Below, piece after piece: positions 20,720 to 30,044 of a stretch of 64,000 nucleotides of DNA. Source of the DNA: Deltaproteobacteria bacterium (GTDB taxonomy: Bacteria; Desulfobacterota; Syntrophobacteria; Syntrophobacterales; Syntrophobacteraceae). Each line of letters starts with the position of its first letter. The first letter of the stretch is position 1. The stretch lies in assembly GCA_012517315.1 (NCBI GenBank), contig JAAYVE010000059.1:248001-312000 (forward strand). Direction: 5' to 3'. The position numbers and the translations under genes are program-made. Below the pieces are notes generated by a model, which did not search any database, was not told the origin of the DNA, and saw only the letters and a program-made list of their open reading frames with translations.

Positions 20720-21270
20720 GGGGCAACGGTCTGTATGCGCCGAAGAAGCACGGGGCGCAGGGTTCGGCAGAGAATCACGGCACTGACGGCCTTGACGGCA
20801 TCCCCCGGAAGAAAAGGCAGCATTCCCGCAAACAAAGCTTTTTCCCAAGACATGGACGCTGAGATCTTGAGCCAGGGCACCCCGAACGCGTAAGTGATGA
20901 CCACTCCGGCGAGGACCGCCAAAGTGTCCCTCACTCGGTTCGTGTCCGTGGAGTGGGCGATGGAGCCGGTGACGAACGCGCAGGCGGCGAAGCCGAGAAG
21001 ATAGCCCCCCGTGGGACCGAGGAAGTGAGCCAAGCCCCCCTTGCCACCGGTGAACACGGGCAGTCCCACGGCCCCGGCGAAAAGATAGATGCCGACTGAG
21101 GCGAACCCCCAGCGGGGGCCGAGGAGAAGGCCGGCCAACAGGACGAAAAGGTTCTGCAAAATGATGGGTACGGGACTGATGGGAATGGGAACGGCCAGGT
21201 AAGCCCCCAATGCGATGAGAGCGGCAAAAAGGGACGCATACACGGTGAGTTGGATATCTTTAAAGAGCAT
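20716..21270 (-). CDS. bioY: BioY biotin ECF substrate-binding subunit
   Basis: S component that binds biotin in the membrane, 184 aa with about six transmembrane helices. The family motifs GAVGLPVFTGGKGGLAHFLG and GPTGGYLLGF are clear, and LLAGLLLGPRWG precedes them. It heads the bioY-bioM-bioN operon on the minus strand. About 57 bp upstream lies a BirA-like inverted repeat (21327-21356), consistent with biotin repression. Confidence 0.94.
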   Translation of the reverse strand: MLFKDIQLTVYASLFAALIALGAYLAVPIPISPVPIILQNLFVLLAGLLLGPRWGFASVGIYLFAGAVGLPVFTGGKGGLAHFLGPTGGYLLGFAACAFVTGSIAHSTDTNRVRDTLAVLAGVVITYAFGVPWLKISASMSWEKALFAGMLPFLPGDAVKAVSAVILCRTLRPVLLRRIQTVAP

Positions 21271-21326
21271 GACCGGTCCTTAAGGATGAGAGAGACGCAT
21301 GGGTTCGCATGAGCGGTTCGTTCCAC

Positions 21327-21356
21327 CGTTAACCAAATACACATACGAAGTTAACG
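21327..21356 (-). promoter_or_regulatory. BirA-like operator upstream of bioYMN
   Basis: CGTTAAC and GTTAACG form a perfect 7-bp inverted repeat separated by 16 bp. BirA operators are known as GTTAAC-type half sites spaced by 14-16 bp, and the downstream operon is biotin uptake. The assignment is inference from pattern and context. Confidence 0.6.
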
Positions 21357-21510
21357 AAAAGCGCAAGGAGTGTCAAGGAACATTCAATGAGAAGAAATGG
21401 GAAGAAACGGGGCGGTCTTGCGGGATCGGATCACGGCCTTTCGTGATCCTTGTGGAAGCCATGGGGGAACAGGTGGGTGTCCAGCTTGCAAGTCCCCCCT
21501 CCCGGAACAA

Positions 21511-21553
21511 AAACGCCCTGATGGCGCCGCCTCGACAGGCGGCGGCATCAGGG
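21511..21553 (-). terminator. Intrinsic terminator of the FG-GAP gene
   Basis: On the minus strand a GC-rich hairpin with CCCTGATG/CATCAGGG base-paired flanks (21516-21523 with 21546-21553) and an inner GCCGCC/GGCGGC stem is followed by a short T-run. It lies about 50 bp after the stop of the gene at 21604. Confidence 0.75.
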
Positions 21554-21603
21554 TCGAAAGGGGGATTGTCGTGTGAAGGTGCACTCGGCCTGTGCGGCGC
21601 GTG

Positions 21604-23370
21604 CTACTGAGTCCTCTGGGAGGTTTTCGCCCCAGCAGGCGAAATATTCAGGTCATAGCTGAAGATGGAACTCTTCGCTTCCCAAAGCTTGAGAAAGTCC
21701 CTGGCATGGACCAGGCTCGCCCCGAGTTCGGTTGTGCCGTCGTTGTTCAGGTCGCCGATGCGGATACTCGTCACCATTCCGGCCACCTCACGGGTCTTCC
21801 AGTTTTCCACCATCCCCATGTTGTCCCACGAGAGGGACACGATCTCCCCCCGGTCGAAGTACTTGAGCCCCTGGGGCATGAATTTGCCGAGGGTGTCAAG
21901 GCTGCGGGTCACGATCACCTCTTTGATTCCGTCTTTGTTGAGATCGGTCACGAGAATGGAGGCGGGGATGCTGTAGAGGTCAACCATGTTGTAGCGGCGG
22001 TCCTCCACCTTGCCCTCGAAGGCATTGGTGGTGGCGCCGAAGAGGTGGTTTCCCCTCCACAGGATGGTTCCGCCGCTGTTGTAGACGACGAGGTTGTTGG
22101 AGTTGTCGATGACGATGGTCTCGTCCGACCCGTCGTTGTTGAGGTCCGCTCTGGCGAAGTTGAAGACGTTGCAGTGCTTGGGCAGAGGGGCCGGCACGGA
22201 CTCGGAGACCTGGTCCCCTTTCAGGATCATTTCAAAAATGTCCTTCCTGAAAGGGCCGTCTGCGGGGTCCCCTTTCTTTTGACCGAGGAGGACCTTGCCC
22301 CGGTGGGGGAACTCCACGCCGTTGAGAAAGTAGGGCACGGGCTTGCCCATGGGCTGCAGTTTACCGGCGCTCATGGTGAGAGCGAAGGAAGAGAGGTCCT
22401 CGAGGAAGCCCCTGGTGGCCGTTGCGTAATCCTTGGCAGCGGTCGTCTGGTTGTACCGTCGCAGGTTGGTCACAAAGATCTCGGCCTTGCCGTCCCGGTT
22501 GGCGTCCACGACGGTGACCCAGAGAAAACGGTCCGCTGCGGTCCCGGGATAGGTGGCGATGGTCCTCAGCGCTTCGCGCTCCTTGCGCATCACCACCACC
22601 TGCCTCGGGGTGACGCAAACGAGTTCAAGGCTGCGGTCTCCATCAAGATCCCCCACATCCATCCCCACCACACCGCCGTTGAAGGTCTGGCTTCTCCAAA
22701 TCCCCGACTGCCGGAGGGAGCTCTCGGAGGTGATTTCAATGAAGTTGGGGTTGATATAAGAGATGCGTTCGCCGGCGGCGATGGCGCCGGGGATGAGGAG
22801 TTCCGGGTTCCGGTTGGCCAGGTCGTCGGCTGAAGCGGTTTGCAGTTGCCCGTCCTGCCCGGGCCGGGAGAAGAGCTTGCGGTTGATGTTCTGGGCAAAG
22901 GCATTGATCTGGGGAATGACGTCGTCGAGGGAACGGGTCTGGACGGCGAGAGCGACGGGCTCGCCCTTGCCCGAAACGGGAGCCATCTTAGAGTCGATAC
23001 TGACCGATTGGCCGACGGCGGTGATGCTGCCGTAGAGGACATAATCCGCCTTTAGGGACCTGCCCACCCGTAGGGCATCTTCAGGGGACAAATCCCCCTT
23101 GAGGCCCCTGACGGCCTGATCGGTTGAGGAACGGTCCACCACCACCACCTTCCCCTGCCAGGCAAGGCGGGAGGTGAGCATGTCCCGAATGCCGTCCTGG
23201 AGGTACTGGAGATTGTTGGGGGTGTGCATGGTGAACGGAAGAATGGCCACTTTGGCAGGTGAAGATGAGGCTTCGGCGGCCATTGCACGAGAGGTGGCGC
23301 CCGGTGTCAGACCAAGCAAGGCAAGAAACAGCAGGATCATTTTCAGATCCGTTCTCTTTTTCTGGAACAT
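21604..23370 (-). CDS. Secreted FG-GAP/VCBS repeat protein with TolB/CsgG-like N-domain
   Basis: 588-aa exported protein. A signal peptide (hydrophobic residues about 11-25) is followed by a domain reading AILPFTMH...LQDGIRDMLTSRL, which resembles the FlgO/CsgG/TolB-N fold found in envelope lipoproteins. The rest holds at least five calcium-loop motifs of FG-GAP/VCBS repeats: DLDGD, DANRDGKAE, DLNNDGSDE, DLNKDGIKE and DLNNDGTTE, consistent with a beta-propeller. Its role is unknown; it is likely periplasmic or on the cell surface. AAGGAG lies ten bases before the ATG. It has its own terminator downstream. Confidence 0.82.
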   Translation of the reverse strand: MFQKKRTDLKMILLFLALLGLTPGATSRAMAAEASSSPAKVAILPFTMHTPNNLQYLQDGIRDMLTSRLAWQGKVVVVDRSSTDQAVRGLKGDLSPEDALRVGRSLKADYVLYGSITAVGQSVSIDSKMAPVSGKGEPVALAVQTRSLDDVIPQINAFAQNINRKLFSRPGQDGQLQTASADDLANRNPELLIPGAIAAGERISYINPNFIEITSESSLRQSGIWRSQTFNGGVVGMDVGDLDGDRSLELVCVTPRQVVVMRKEREALRTIATYPGTAADRFLWVTVVDANRDGKAEIFVTNLRRYNQTTAAKDYATATRGFLEDLSSFALTMSAGKLQPMGKPVPYFLNGVEFPHRGKVLLGQKKGDPADGPFRKDIFEMILKGDQVSESVPAPLPKHCNVFNFARADLNNDGSDETIVIDNSNNLVVYNSGGTILWRGNHLFGATTNAFEGKVEDRRYNMVDLYSIPASILVTDLNKDGIKEVIVTRSLDTLGKFMPQGLKYFDRGEIVSLSWDNMGMVENWKTREVAGMVTSIRIGDLNNDGTTELGASLVHARDFLKLWEAKSSIFSYDLNISPAGAKTSQRTQ

Positions 23371-23829
23371 TTTCCATTCTCCTTGGTATTGTTACACTCC
23401 GATCATTGGGTTGAAAACCGCCCTTGGAGGGCAGCGCCCGCTTTCACTGTCCGTAGAGAATACATGAACCGCAACCCTTTGGGAACGGGAATTGTTTCGG
23501 GACAGGGTCGAAGTTCTCATGGATGCCCGGCACGCCTTTCTCGGGGGTGGGAGAGTGTTCGTCTATGCTGTGTGGGGATCTTTGGGACTTGAGTAGTCAA
23601 GAAGGACGACAAGCAGGCCGATAAAAAAATGGAAGGGACGGATTTGATTTTGTCTTGACATTTTATATTTTAGGATTCATGGTGCGCAAAGTGGTAAAGG
23701 GGCATTTGAAGTGATCTCCATCAGACGGAAAGGAGGTGAGGGCGAAGCGACGCCTGTCATGACAGGGGCTAAGGATTTTTGCGTCAAATGGAAAGAGGTC
23801 CGAATACTTAGCTTTTTAGGAGGAAAGAG
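23371..23829 (+). other. Intergenic region upstream of the porin gene
   Basis: 459 bp between the divergent FG-GAP and porin genes with no supportable gene. An AT-rich stretch at 23644-23671 could be a promoter (TTGATT, 16 bp, TATTTT). A perfect 14-bp palindrome CCTGTCATGACAGG lies at 23753-23766 in the likely 5' leader. Confidence 0.5.
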
Positions 23830-25815
23830 ATGAGAAGAAACCTCACGGTTCTCTTGGCATTGCTTGTGGCCTTGGCCATCGCGGTGCCGGCCTCGGCCGC
23901 AATCGAATTCAAGTGGGGCGGACAGTTCCGTTATCGCTGGGTCGCGGGGGACAACATCAGCGACGGCAGTGACGAGGGGCGCGTTCCCGTAGAACTCAAC
24001 CAGATTTCCAACAACCTTTTCCGTCTCGGGGATTTTGCCACCCCCAATGATCCCAACGGCAATCGCGACCAGATCGTTGATCCGGCGTTGAGCACCACCA
24101 GAAACCGGACGGTCAACGACGACAAGAACCACTTTATCGATCAGCGCATCCGTCTCTACATGACCTTCATCGCCAGTGAGAACCTCAAGGGTGTCGTCAA
24201 ACTGGAGATGGGTGACACGGTATGGGGACGTGCCGGTGGTCGCCTTGGCGCCGGTTCCGGCGGTGGGGTCGGAGCTGACGGTGTGGCGGTGGAAGTGAAA
24301 AACGCTTACCTCGACTTCGCCATTCCCTGCACCCCGACCCGAGCGACCATTGGTATTCAGGACGTGGTCCTGACGGACGGGTGGATGTTCAACGACGATT
24401 TCGCCGGTATCCTGCTGACCACGAACCTGGATCCTTTCAAGATCGTGGTGGGTTACGTGTCCGGGCAGAACACCTCCGACTTCACGGATGCCACGGGAAC
24501 CAGCGGGTATTCCGACTATCGGGACAACGTGGACGATTGGCTGTTGAGCATCGATTACAAGTGTGCACCTTGGAAGCTGAACCTGACGGGCTTCTATCAG
24601 TATGCTCACCAGGTGCCTGCGAGCTTCTATCCCCCGACTTTGAACACCCCGTCCGCCACTTACTGGCCGGGGACGGGCGGAACCGTTGTGAATCCCACTT
24701 TCAATTTCAGTACCGGTTTCCACAGCAAGCCTACCGGCGGCTATCACACCGGGTTTCCCAACGGCGTGGACTCGGTGAGCGGCGTCTTCAGTGCTTTCGT
24801 ATTGAACTACGTGTCGCCGATCAACGGCCTCGTTGTGGATGCAATCACGCTGCAGAACAGTGGGAGCGTTTGGAATTATTTTGACCGCCCCATGTACAAT
24901 GTTTCCAGCAACAACTTCTTTGACTTGGGCCTGTCGGTTGAATACAAGATCGACTGGTTGCGGGCTTATGCCAACTTCATCATGAATTTCGGCAGTGTGG
25001 AAATGGGTGTCCAGGACTATGTGGCTGTTCGCGGAGACTTCGACGACACCTTCACGGTTCCCATTGTCGACGGTCCTATCTACGGTGGCGATCCTTCCCT
25101 CAAGACCCGGGATTACAAGGGCTGGATGGTGGATGCCGGTGTTTATTATTACTGCGGTCCCTGGACCTTCAACTTGGGCGGCTTCTACACCAGCGGACCG
25201 GATACCAAGACCTATACCCTTCCGCTGTTGATCAACGATGGCAATGGGATTTACTTTGACAGCGGCGTGGACGTGCGGTGGAAAGCGATCGATGTCCAGG
25301 AAGACATCTCCTGGTTCACCTACCCCCATGCCGGACCCAGCAAGGTAACATCGGAGATCATGGGCGGGGCCGTTTTTGATACGGGTTCCTTCCCCGGCAG
25401 CTATGGGTATGACGGAACGAACTTCTACAGGGGTTATCCTGCACCGACCAACCTGTGGACCATTACCCTCGGCGCTGCATGGCAGGCAATGCCCAAGACC
25501 AAGCTATACTTCAGCTACTGGTACTGGGCGACCTCCGAAGATGTCATGTCCGAGGCCAAGATCGGCACGGTCAACTACTTCGGAGTTCCCAGAGACATCG
25601 TGATCGGCCAGGAATTCGCCAACGATGTGGGTCATGAAATCGACTTGGGCTTGACCCAGGGTATCTGGGAAGGTTTGAACCTGGACGTGGTGTTTGCCTA
25701 CATGTTCACCGGCGATGCCTATGTCAACTCCTGGAACGGCAGTTTCCTCAATCCGGTCAACTACGAGAAGGATGACGCGTGGAAGTTCGGAGCGAGGCTG
25801 CAGTGGAACTTCTAG
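23830..25815 (+). CDS. Outer-membrane beta-barrel porin-like protein
   Basis: Large predicted outer-membrane channel, 661 aa. A signal peptide MRRNLTVLLALLVALAIAVP is cleaved near ASAA-IEF. The mature chain alternates aromatic and polar residues throughout, as in beta-strands, and ends with Trp-Asn-Phe, the C-terminal Phe that BAM recognises. GGQFRYRW near the mature N-terminus is typical of deltaproteobacterial porin/alginate-export-like proteins. The gene is preceded by GGAGGAAAGAG and followed by a strong terminator, suggesting a highly expressed monocistron. The long open frame on the opposite strand is composition-driven and not a gene. Substrate unknown. Confidence 0.88.
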   Translation: MRRNLTVLLALLVALAIAVPASAAIEFKWGGQFRYRWVAGDNISDGSDEGRVPVELNQISNNLFRLGDFATPNDPNGNRDQIVDPALSTTRNRTVNDDKNHFIDQRIRLYMTFIASENLKGVVKLEMGDTVWGRAGGRLGAGSGGGVGADGVAVEVKNAYLDFAIPCTPTRATIGIQDVVLTDGWMFNDDFAGILLTTNLDPFKIVVGYVSGQNTSDFTDATGTSGYSDYRDNVDDWLLSIDYKCAPWKLNLTGFYQYAHQVPASFYPPTLNTPSATYWPGTGGTVVNPTFNFSTGFHSKPTGGYHTGFPNGVDSVSGVFSAFVLNYVSPINGLVVDAITLQNSGSVWNYFDRPMYNVSSNNFFDLGLSVEYKIDWLRAYANFIMNFGSVEMGVQDYVAVRGDFDDTFTVPIVDGPIYGGDPSLKTRDYKGWMVDAGVYYYCGPWTFNLGGFYTSGPDTKTYTLPLLINDGNGIYFDSGVDVRWKAIDVQEDISWFTYPHAGPSKVTSEIMGGAVFDTGSFPGSYGYDGTNFYRGYPAPTNLWTITLGAAWQAMPKTKLYFSYWYWATSEDVMSEAKIGTVNYFGVPRDIVIGQEFANDVGHEIDLGLTQGIWEGLNLDVVFAYMFTGDAYVNSWNGSFLNPVNYEKDDAWKFGARLQWNF

Positions 25816-25845
25816 GCTGATCAACTGATCACCTGATTTCAGCGG

Positions 25846-25877
25846 GCCCGGGGGAGCAATCCTCCGGGCTTTTTTTC
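25846..25877 (+). terminator. Intrinsic terminator of the porin gene
   Basis: A 10-bp stem (25846-25855 with 25860-25869, one G-U pair) closed by a GCAA tetraloop is followed by seven T residues. It is 30 bp after the stop codon. Confidence 0.92.
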
Positions 25878-25981
25878 GTTTTTGCGGGCATGGTTGTATC
25901 CCGTGAAGCAAGTAAAATATTATAATGCGACTGTTGCAAAGCTCGTGGAAAGACCTGTGAACCTCACGAGGAGAAAAAGCA

Positions 25982-27001
25982 GTGTACATCAGGCGAACGG
26001 TGAGAGCCGGGAAATGCCGCTACCTGCTGCGGGAGAGCTACTCGCAGGACGGTGAGTGGAGACACAGGGACATCTTGGACCTGTGGGAGGACCCCGGGTC
26101 GTACATCGAATATCCCGGCGGCAACGGGTACTATTTCAAGGAGTGCTTGGAGAAGGCGTTATCCTCAAGTGGCGTGACCTATTCCGAAGACGAACTGGAG
26201 CGAGTCTTTCTCCCTTACCTGCCCCACCATGTGCGGCGTGTCATCCAACAATTCCAGGGGAGGGGGCCATCCCCCTGCGCCCGTCGTTGGCGAGGTGTGT
26301 CTGATGAAGAACTGCTGCGGCAGCAGGGTGGACTCCATACCTTCGACAAAAGGCGACTTCACTACCTGCGCTGTGGGCGGGTGGACATCGGGCAACTGGA
26401 GGGAAGGAGCTGGAAGTTCTTGAATGTTCTCCTCGGCAAAAGCCGGGACGAAATCGAGCAGACCCTCGAAAACATGGAGAGTGTGCTGCGCCCCCAGGAG
26501 ATGAAGACGTACATCTTCACGGCCTTTCACTTGCAAGCCCATTTTTCCCGGCATCTCCTGCGAAACGAGCCTACCGCCCTGGATCCGGAACGGGTGGACG
26601 AAGCTTTTCTGAGCGAACTGTGCGCCCTCAACAGGGACGCGAACTTTTTCCGGGGCACGGGCCAGCGGGATGTGGATTCTCTGCATCCATACCTGGTGAA
26701 ATACCTCATTCACTACTTTGATCATGATTTCGAGCGGATGCACTGGGATGGGCTGCTTCGGGACTACCTGCGGAGCAGGCAGTTTCGATCCCGAAGTGTT
26801 GTGCCTCCGACTCCTGTGTCTCAGAGAGAAGCCTGTACGGTTCTTGGCATCAGCGAGGAGGAATGCAGGCAGATGAGCCGAAAGGAATTGGTCCGGCTTT
26901 ACCGGGAGCGGGTGAAGAAGGCGCACCCCGACAGCGGCGGAGACCACGAGGCGTTTGTCAGGCTCCGGGACGCTTATGAATCCCTGTTGAGCCGAAAGTG
27001 A
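25982..27001 (+). CDS. Protein with C-terminal J domain
   Basis: 339-aa protein starting at GTG with GAGGAG upstream. The last ~65 residues resemble a DnaJ domain: VLGISEEECRQMSRKELVRL, then the invariant HPD in KKAHPDSGGDHEAF and RDAYESLL. The N-terminal 270 residues are conserved-looking, charged and helical, without a family I recognise. It probably delivers a specific client to DnaK, or uses the J-like fold for another purpose. A TATAAT at 25921 just upstream suggests its own promoter. Confidence 0.72.
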   Translation: MYIRRTVRAGKCRYLLRESYSQDGEWRHRDILDLWEDPGSYIEYPGGNGYYFKECLEKALSSSGVTYSEDELERVFLPYLPHHVRRVIQQFQGRGPSPCARRWRGVSDEELLRQQGGLHTFDKRRLHYLRCGRVDIGQLEGRSWKFLNVLLGKSRDEIEQTLENMESVLRPQEMKTYIFTAFHLQAHFSRHLLRNEPTALDPERVDEAFLSELCALNRDANFFRGTGQRDVDSLHPYLVKYLIHYFDHDFERMHWDGLLRDYLRSRQFRSRSVVPPTPVSQREACTVLGISEEECRQMSRKELVRLYRERVKKAHPDSGGDHEAFVRLRDAYESLLSRK

Positions 27002-27082
27002 CGGAAAACACCGCAACGTTCCGTGACCCTTTTTCATCTGGAGGGAATCTTGCAGGGTGGCGAGGCTTTCCCCTTTCGCGTT

Positions 27083-28924
27083 TCATCCCCAAAGAAAAGT
27101 GTCGATTCCCAGTTCCCGGGCGCGGGAAGCGACCCGCTGCACTACGGCGGGGTCCATGGCGATGTCATCGGGCCATTCCCGGTGGTGTCCATCTTCCGGG
27201 CCCTTTTTGGTCGCATCCACGCAAAGGCGGGGCCCTCGCCGCACAATGTCCCGCCTAGGGTCCACATTATTGAACACCTTCCACAGGACCAGCGAAGCGT
27301 CCTTCAGGTCGATTCCCTCATCATAGAGCAGAAAAACGGAAAACGCCCCCAGGGAGGGATGAACCAGGAGCGGTTCCGCCAGGCCCCTGCCACTCAGGGA
27401 ACCGTCCTTTTTCAGGTTGATGAGGATTGGACGGTTCCGAACGGAGAGGTTGGGGACATGAAAGGCGGACAGGGCAGGGGAGATGTCCTTAAGGGCCTTC
27501 CGGATCTCCTCCTGCGACGGTTCGCCGGATCCCGAGAAGGATGAACCCCGCTGCCGCTCTTCCGGGAGGCGCCGGGTGGCGTCGATGCCGATTTTCGCCC
27601 CGAACAGGGGTTCCGGAGCACTGTGATCGAGAACGTCCAGCACCCCCTCCGAGATAAAGATGTCCTGTTCCAGGTCTACGGTGTCGAGGATTTCCCTGAG
27701 GACATCGGCGGGACGGGCCAGGTCCACGGCAGCGTCCACCAGGACCGCCCCCTTGCAGAAGCTCATTTGTCCCTGTCCCCACATGGCGCTCATGATGCGG
27801 CGCGCATGTCCTGGATACTCCTTGTGGATGGAGATGACGGCGATGTTGTGAAAAACTCCTTCCCAGGGCATCCAGTAATCGTGGACTTCGGGCAGGATGG
27901 CATTGAGGAGGGGAAGAAAAATCCGCTCCGTTGCCTTGGCCAGGTAACAGTCCTCCATGGGAGGGCGGCCGACGATGGTTGCCGGATAGATGGGTGAGCG
28001 TCGATGGGTGACGGCGGTGACGTGGAAGACGGGATAGTCCCCAGTGAGGGAGTAATAACCCGTGTGATCTCCGAAAGGCCCTTCCAGCCTCAGTTCATCC
28101 GGCTCCACGAAGCCTTCCAGGACAAACTCGGATTCGGCGGGAACTTCCAGGTCCACCGTGATGCAACGAACCATGGAGACGGGCTCTCGTCGGATGAAGC
28201 CCGCGAGAAGCATTTCGTCGATCCCCCTGGGAAGGGGGGCCGTTGCGGCGTAGGTCGTTGCGGGGTCGGTCCCGATGGCCACGGCCACGGGCATTCGGCG
28301 ACCCGCCTTTCGGTATTCCTGGTAGTAATGGGAGCCGTCCTTGTGGATGTGCCAATGCATCCCGGTGGTCCTCTTGTCGTAGACCTGAAGACGATACATC
28401 CCTGCATTCCGCTTACCGGTTTTGAGGCTTCGGGTGATCACCACGGGAAGGGTGATGAACGGGCCGCCGTCTCTCGGCCAGCACTTGAGGACAGGGAGCC
28501 TGGACAGATCCACCGCACCACCTGTGTGGACGACTTCCTGGCATGGAGCGCGCCGCACTCTCCTGGGGAAGAACTTGATGAGGTCTAACCCCATAGGGAG
28601 CAGCCGCATCACATCCCTCAACGATTTGGGTGGCTCCATCTGGATGAACCGTCGCAACCGAGCGGCAAGAGTGTCCAGGTCAGGGACTCCGAGAGCCATG
28701 CAGATGCGCCTGAAACTTCCGAACGCGTTGGTGAGGACGGGGAACTCCGACCCTTCCACCCGATGGAACAAGAGTGCTTTGCCGCCCCCCTGGCTCTTGG
28801 ATGCGAGGTCGGTGATCTGGGTGATTTCCAGATCGGTGGAGACCGGTGCTTCAATGCGTACAAGTTCGCCGGCGGCTTCCAGGGCGGTGACGAATTCCTG
28901 CAGGTTTCGGTAGGACGATTTCAT
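27083..28924 (-). CDS. ubiD: UbiD-family decarboxylase
   Basis: Prenylated-FMN-dependent decarboxylase, 613 aa. Recognisable segments are NLQEFVTALEAAGELVRI at the start, TNAFGSFRRI, LPVLKCWPRDGGPFITLP, MYRLQVYDKRTTGMHWHIH with prFMN-binding residues, and GPFGDHTGYYSL with EVHDYWMPWEGVFHN. The ATG at 28924 has GGGAGGGG eight bases upstream; another ATG lies six codons earlier. The UbiA prenyltransferase gene precedes it by about 23 bp on the same strand, so it probably decarboxylates a prenylated aromatic in menaquinone synthesis, perhaps of the futalosine route (inference). Confidence 0.92.
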   Translation of the reverse strand: MKSSYRNLQEFVTALEAAGELVRIEAPVSTDLEITQITDLASKSQGGGKALLFHRVEGSEFPVLTNAFGSFRRICMALGVPDLDTLAARLRRFIQMEPPKSLRDVMRLLPMGLDLIKFFPRRVRRAPCQEVVHTGGAVDLSRLPVLKCWPRDGGPFITLPVVITRSLKTGKRNAGMYRLQVYDKRTTGMHWHIHKDGSHYYQEYRKAGRRMPVAVAIGTDPATTYAATAPLPRGIDEMLLAGFIRREPVSMVRCITVDLEVPAESEFVLEGFVEPDELRLEGPFGDHTGYYSLTGDYPVFHVTAVTHRRSPIYPATIVGRPPMEDCYLAKATERIFLPLLNAILPEVHDYWMPWEGVFHNIAVISIHKEYPGHARRIMSAMWGQGQMSFCKGAVLVDAAVDLARPADVLREILDTVDLEQDIFISEGVLDVLDHSAPEPLFGAKIGIDATRRLPEERQRGSSFSGSGEPSQEEIRKALKDISPALSAFHVPNLSVRNRPILINLKKDGSLSGRGLAEPLLVHPSLGAFSVFLLYDEGIDLKDASLVLWKVFNNVDPRRDIVRRGPRLCVDATKKGPEDGHHREWPDDIAMDPAVVQRVASRARELGIDTFLWG

Positions 28925-28947
28925 GGAGAGAACCCCTCCCAAGGCAC

Positions 28948-29859
28948 TCAGGAGAACCAGGTGTCAGCGAGCACACCCAGAAAGAGGAGGATGGAGATCG
29001 CGCTGTTCACGTGGAAGAACGCCACGTTGACATTGGCCAGGTTGTCAGGTCTCACCAGGAGGTGTTCCACCAGCAGGAGCGCACTGATAATGCATGTGAA
29101 GAAGAGGTACAGCGGCCCAAGATGGAAAGCCACGTGGACCGCGACCAGCAGGAGGAATGTGCCCACGTGCAGCATGGCCGAGATGGCCAGTGCCTTCCGG
29201 ATCCCCCGGGAAGCCGGAAGGGAGTGGAGCTTTTCCTGTCGGTCGAATTCCACGTCCTGACACGCGTAGAGGATATCGAAACCCGCGATATAGGTCATGA
29301 GCGCGAAGGAGAGGAGGCAGATCCTCGGGTCCAGGGACCCGGTTGCGGCGATCCATGCCCCTGCGGGCGCCAGTCCGATGGCGAAACCCAGGATGAGGTG
29401 GGAATAGGCGGTGAAACGCTTGGTGTAAGAATAAAAGAAAAGAACGACCAGAACGGGTCCGGAGAGTACGAAACAGAGGGGATTGAGAGCGGCGGCGCTC
29501 AGGAGAAAAATGAGGGACGACGCGGCGATGAAGACGAGAACGGCGTTTTTGCTGATTTGACCCTGGACGAGGGGGCGTCCGCTGGTCCTGGGATTGCGCC
29601 GGTCGAATTCGAAGTCCGCATAGCGGTTGAAACCCATGGCGGCGGAGCGCGCGGAAGCCATGGCGACGAGGATCCAAAAGAGAACCGGCCAGGTGACCGA
29701 ATGGCTGCGGTGTGCAAGAAGAACGGCCGCCAGGGCGAAGGGAAGGGCGAAGAGGGTGTGGCTGAACTTGATCAGTCGCCCGTAAGTCCGGACGCGCCGG
29801 ATCAGGGGCGAGAAGCCCGTATCGGGGACAGGGTGGAAAAAAGAATGAAAGAAACCCAT
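28948..29859 (-). CDS. ubiA: UbiA-family aromatic prenyltransferase
   Basis: Integral-membrane enzyme that attaches a polyprenyl chain to an aromatic acid, 303 aa with about eight transmembrane helices. Both Asp-rich magnesium motifs are present: NRYADFEFD (NxxxD) and CQDVEFDRQEKLHSLP. RLIKFSHTLFALPFALAA matches the family N-terminus. It is paired with the following ubiD gene, as in menaquinone or ubiquinone synthesis. For an anaerobic deltaproteobacterium, MqnP of the futalosine pathway is the likelier identity. The Shine-Dalgarno is distant, so the start is not certain. Confidence 0.9.
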   Translation of the reverse strand: MGFFHSFFHPVPDTGFSPLIRRVRTYGRLIKFSHTLFALPFALAAVLLAHRSHSVTWPVLFWILVAMASARSAAMGFNRYADFEFDRRNPRTSGRPLVQGQISKNAVLVFIAASSLIFLLSAAALNPLCFVLSGPVLVVLFFYSYTKRFTAYSHLILGFAIGLAPAGAWIAATGSLDPRICLLSFALMTYIAGFDILYACQDVEFDRQEKLHSLPASRGIRKALAISAMLHVGTFLLLVAVHVAFHLGPLYLFFTCIISALLLVEHLLVRPDNLANVNVAFFHVNSAISILLFLGVLADTWFS

Positions 29860-30044
29860 GGGTAGGACCGCATCCTCCGTGTCGTCGACCTGTGTGCATG
29901 CCAGGGTTTCCTTCTAACACAGGGGACCGTCAAAGGAAAGCAGCGGCGCAAAGGGCGGATCAAGATGATTTCCGCATTCCCTGTTGCGAGGGGAATGGGA
30001 CTTGTGTAAAAGCTCCCTAACGGGCAACATGAAAACGGAGGGGT

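Larger units (their letters stand above)
21271..21603 (-). other. Intergenic region between bioY and the FG-GAP gene
   Basis: 333 bp without a gene. It contains the bioY upstream operator (21327-21356) and, further right, the intrinsic terminator of the FG-GAP gene (21511-21553). Confidence 0.6.

Noticed and set aside
23677-25329. A 550-codon open frame on the minus strand opposite the porin gene
   Set aside because: It mirrors the codon-position bias of the porin, has no family motif and no RBS, whereas the plus-strand protein has a signal peptide, barrel pattern and terminator.
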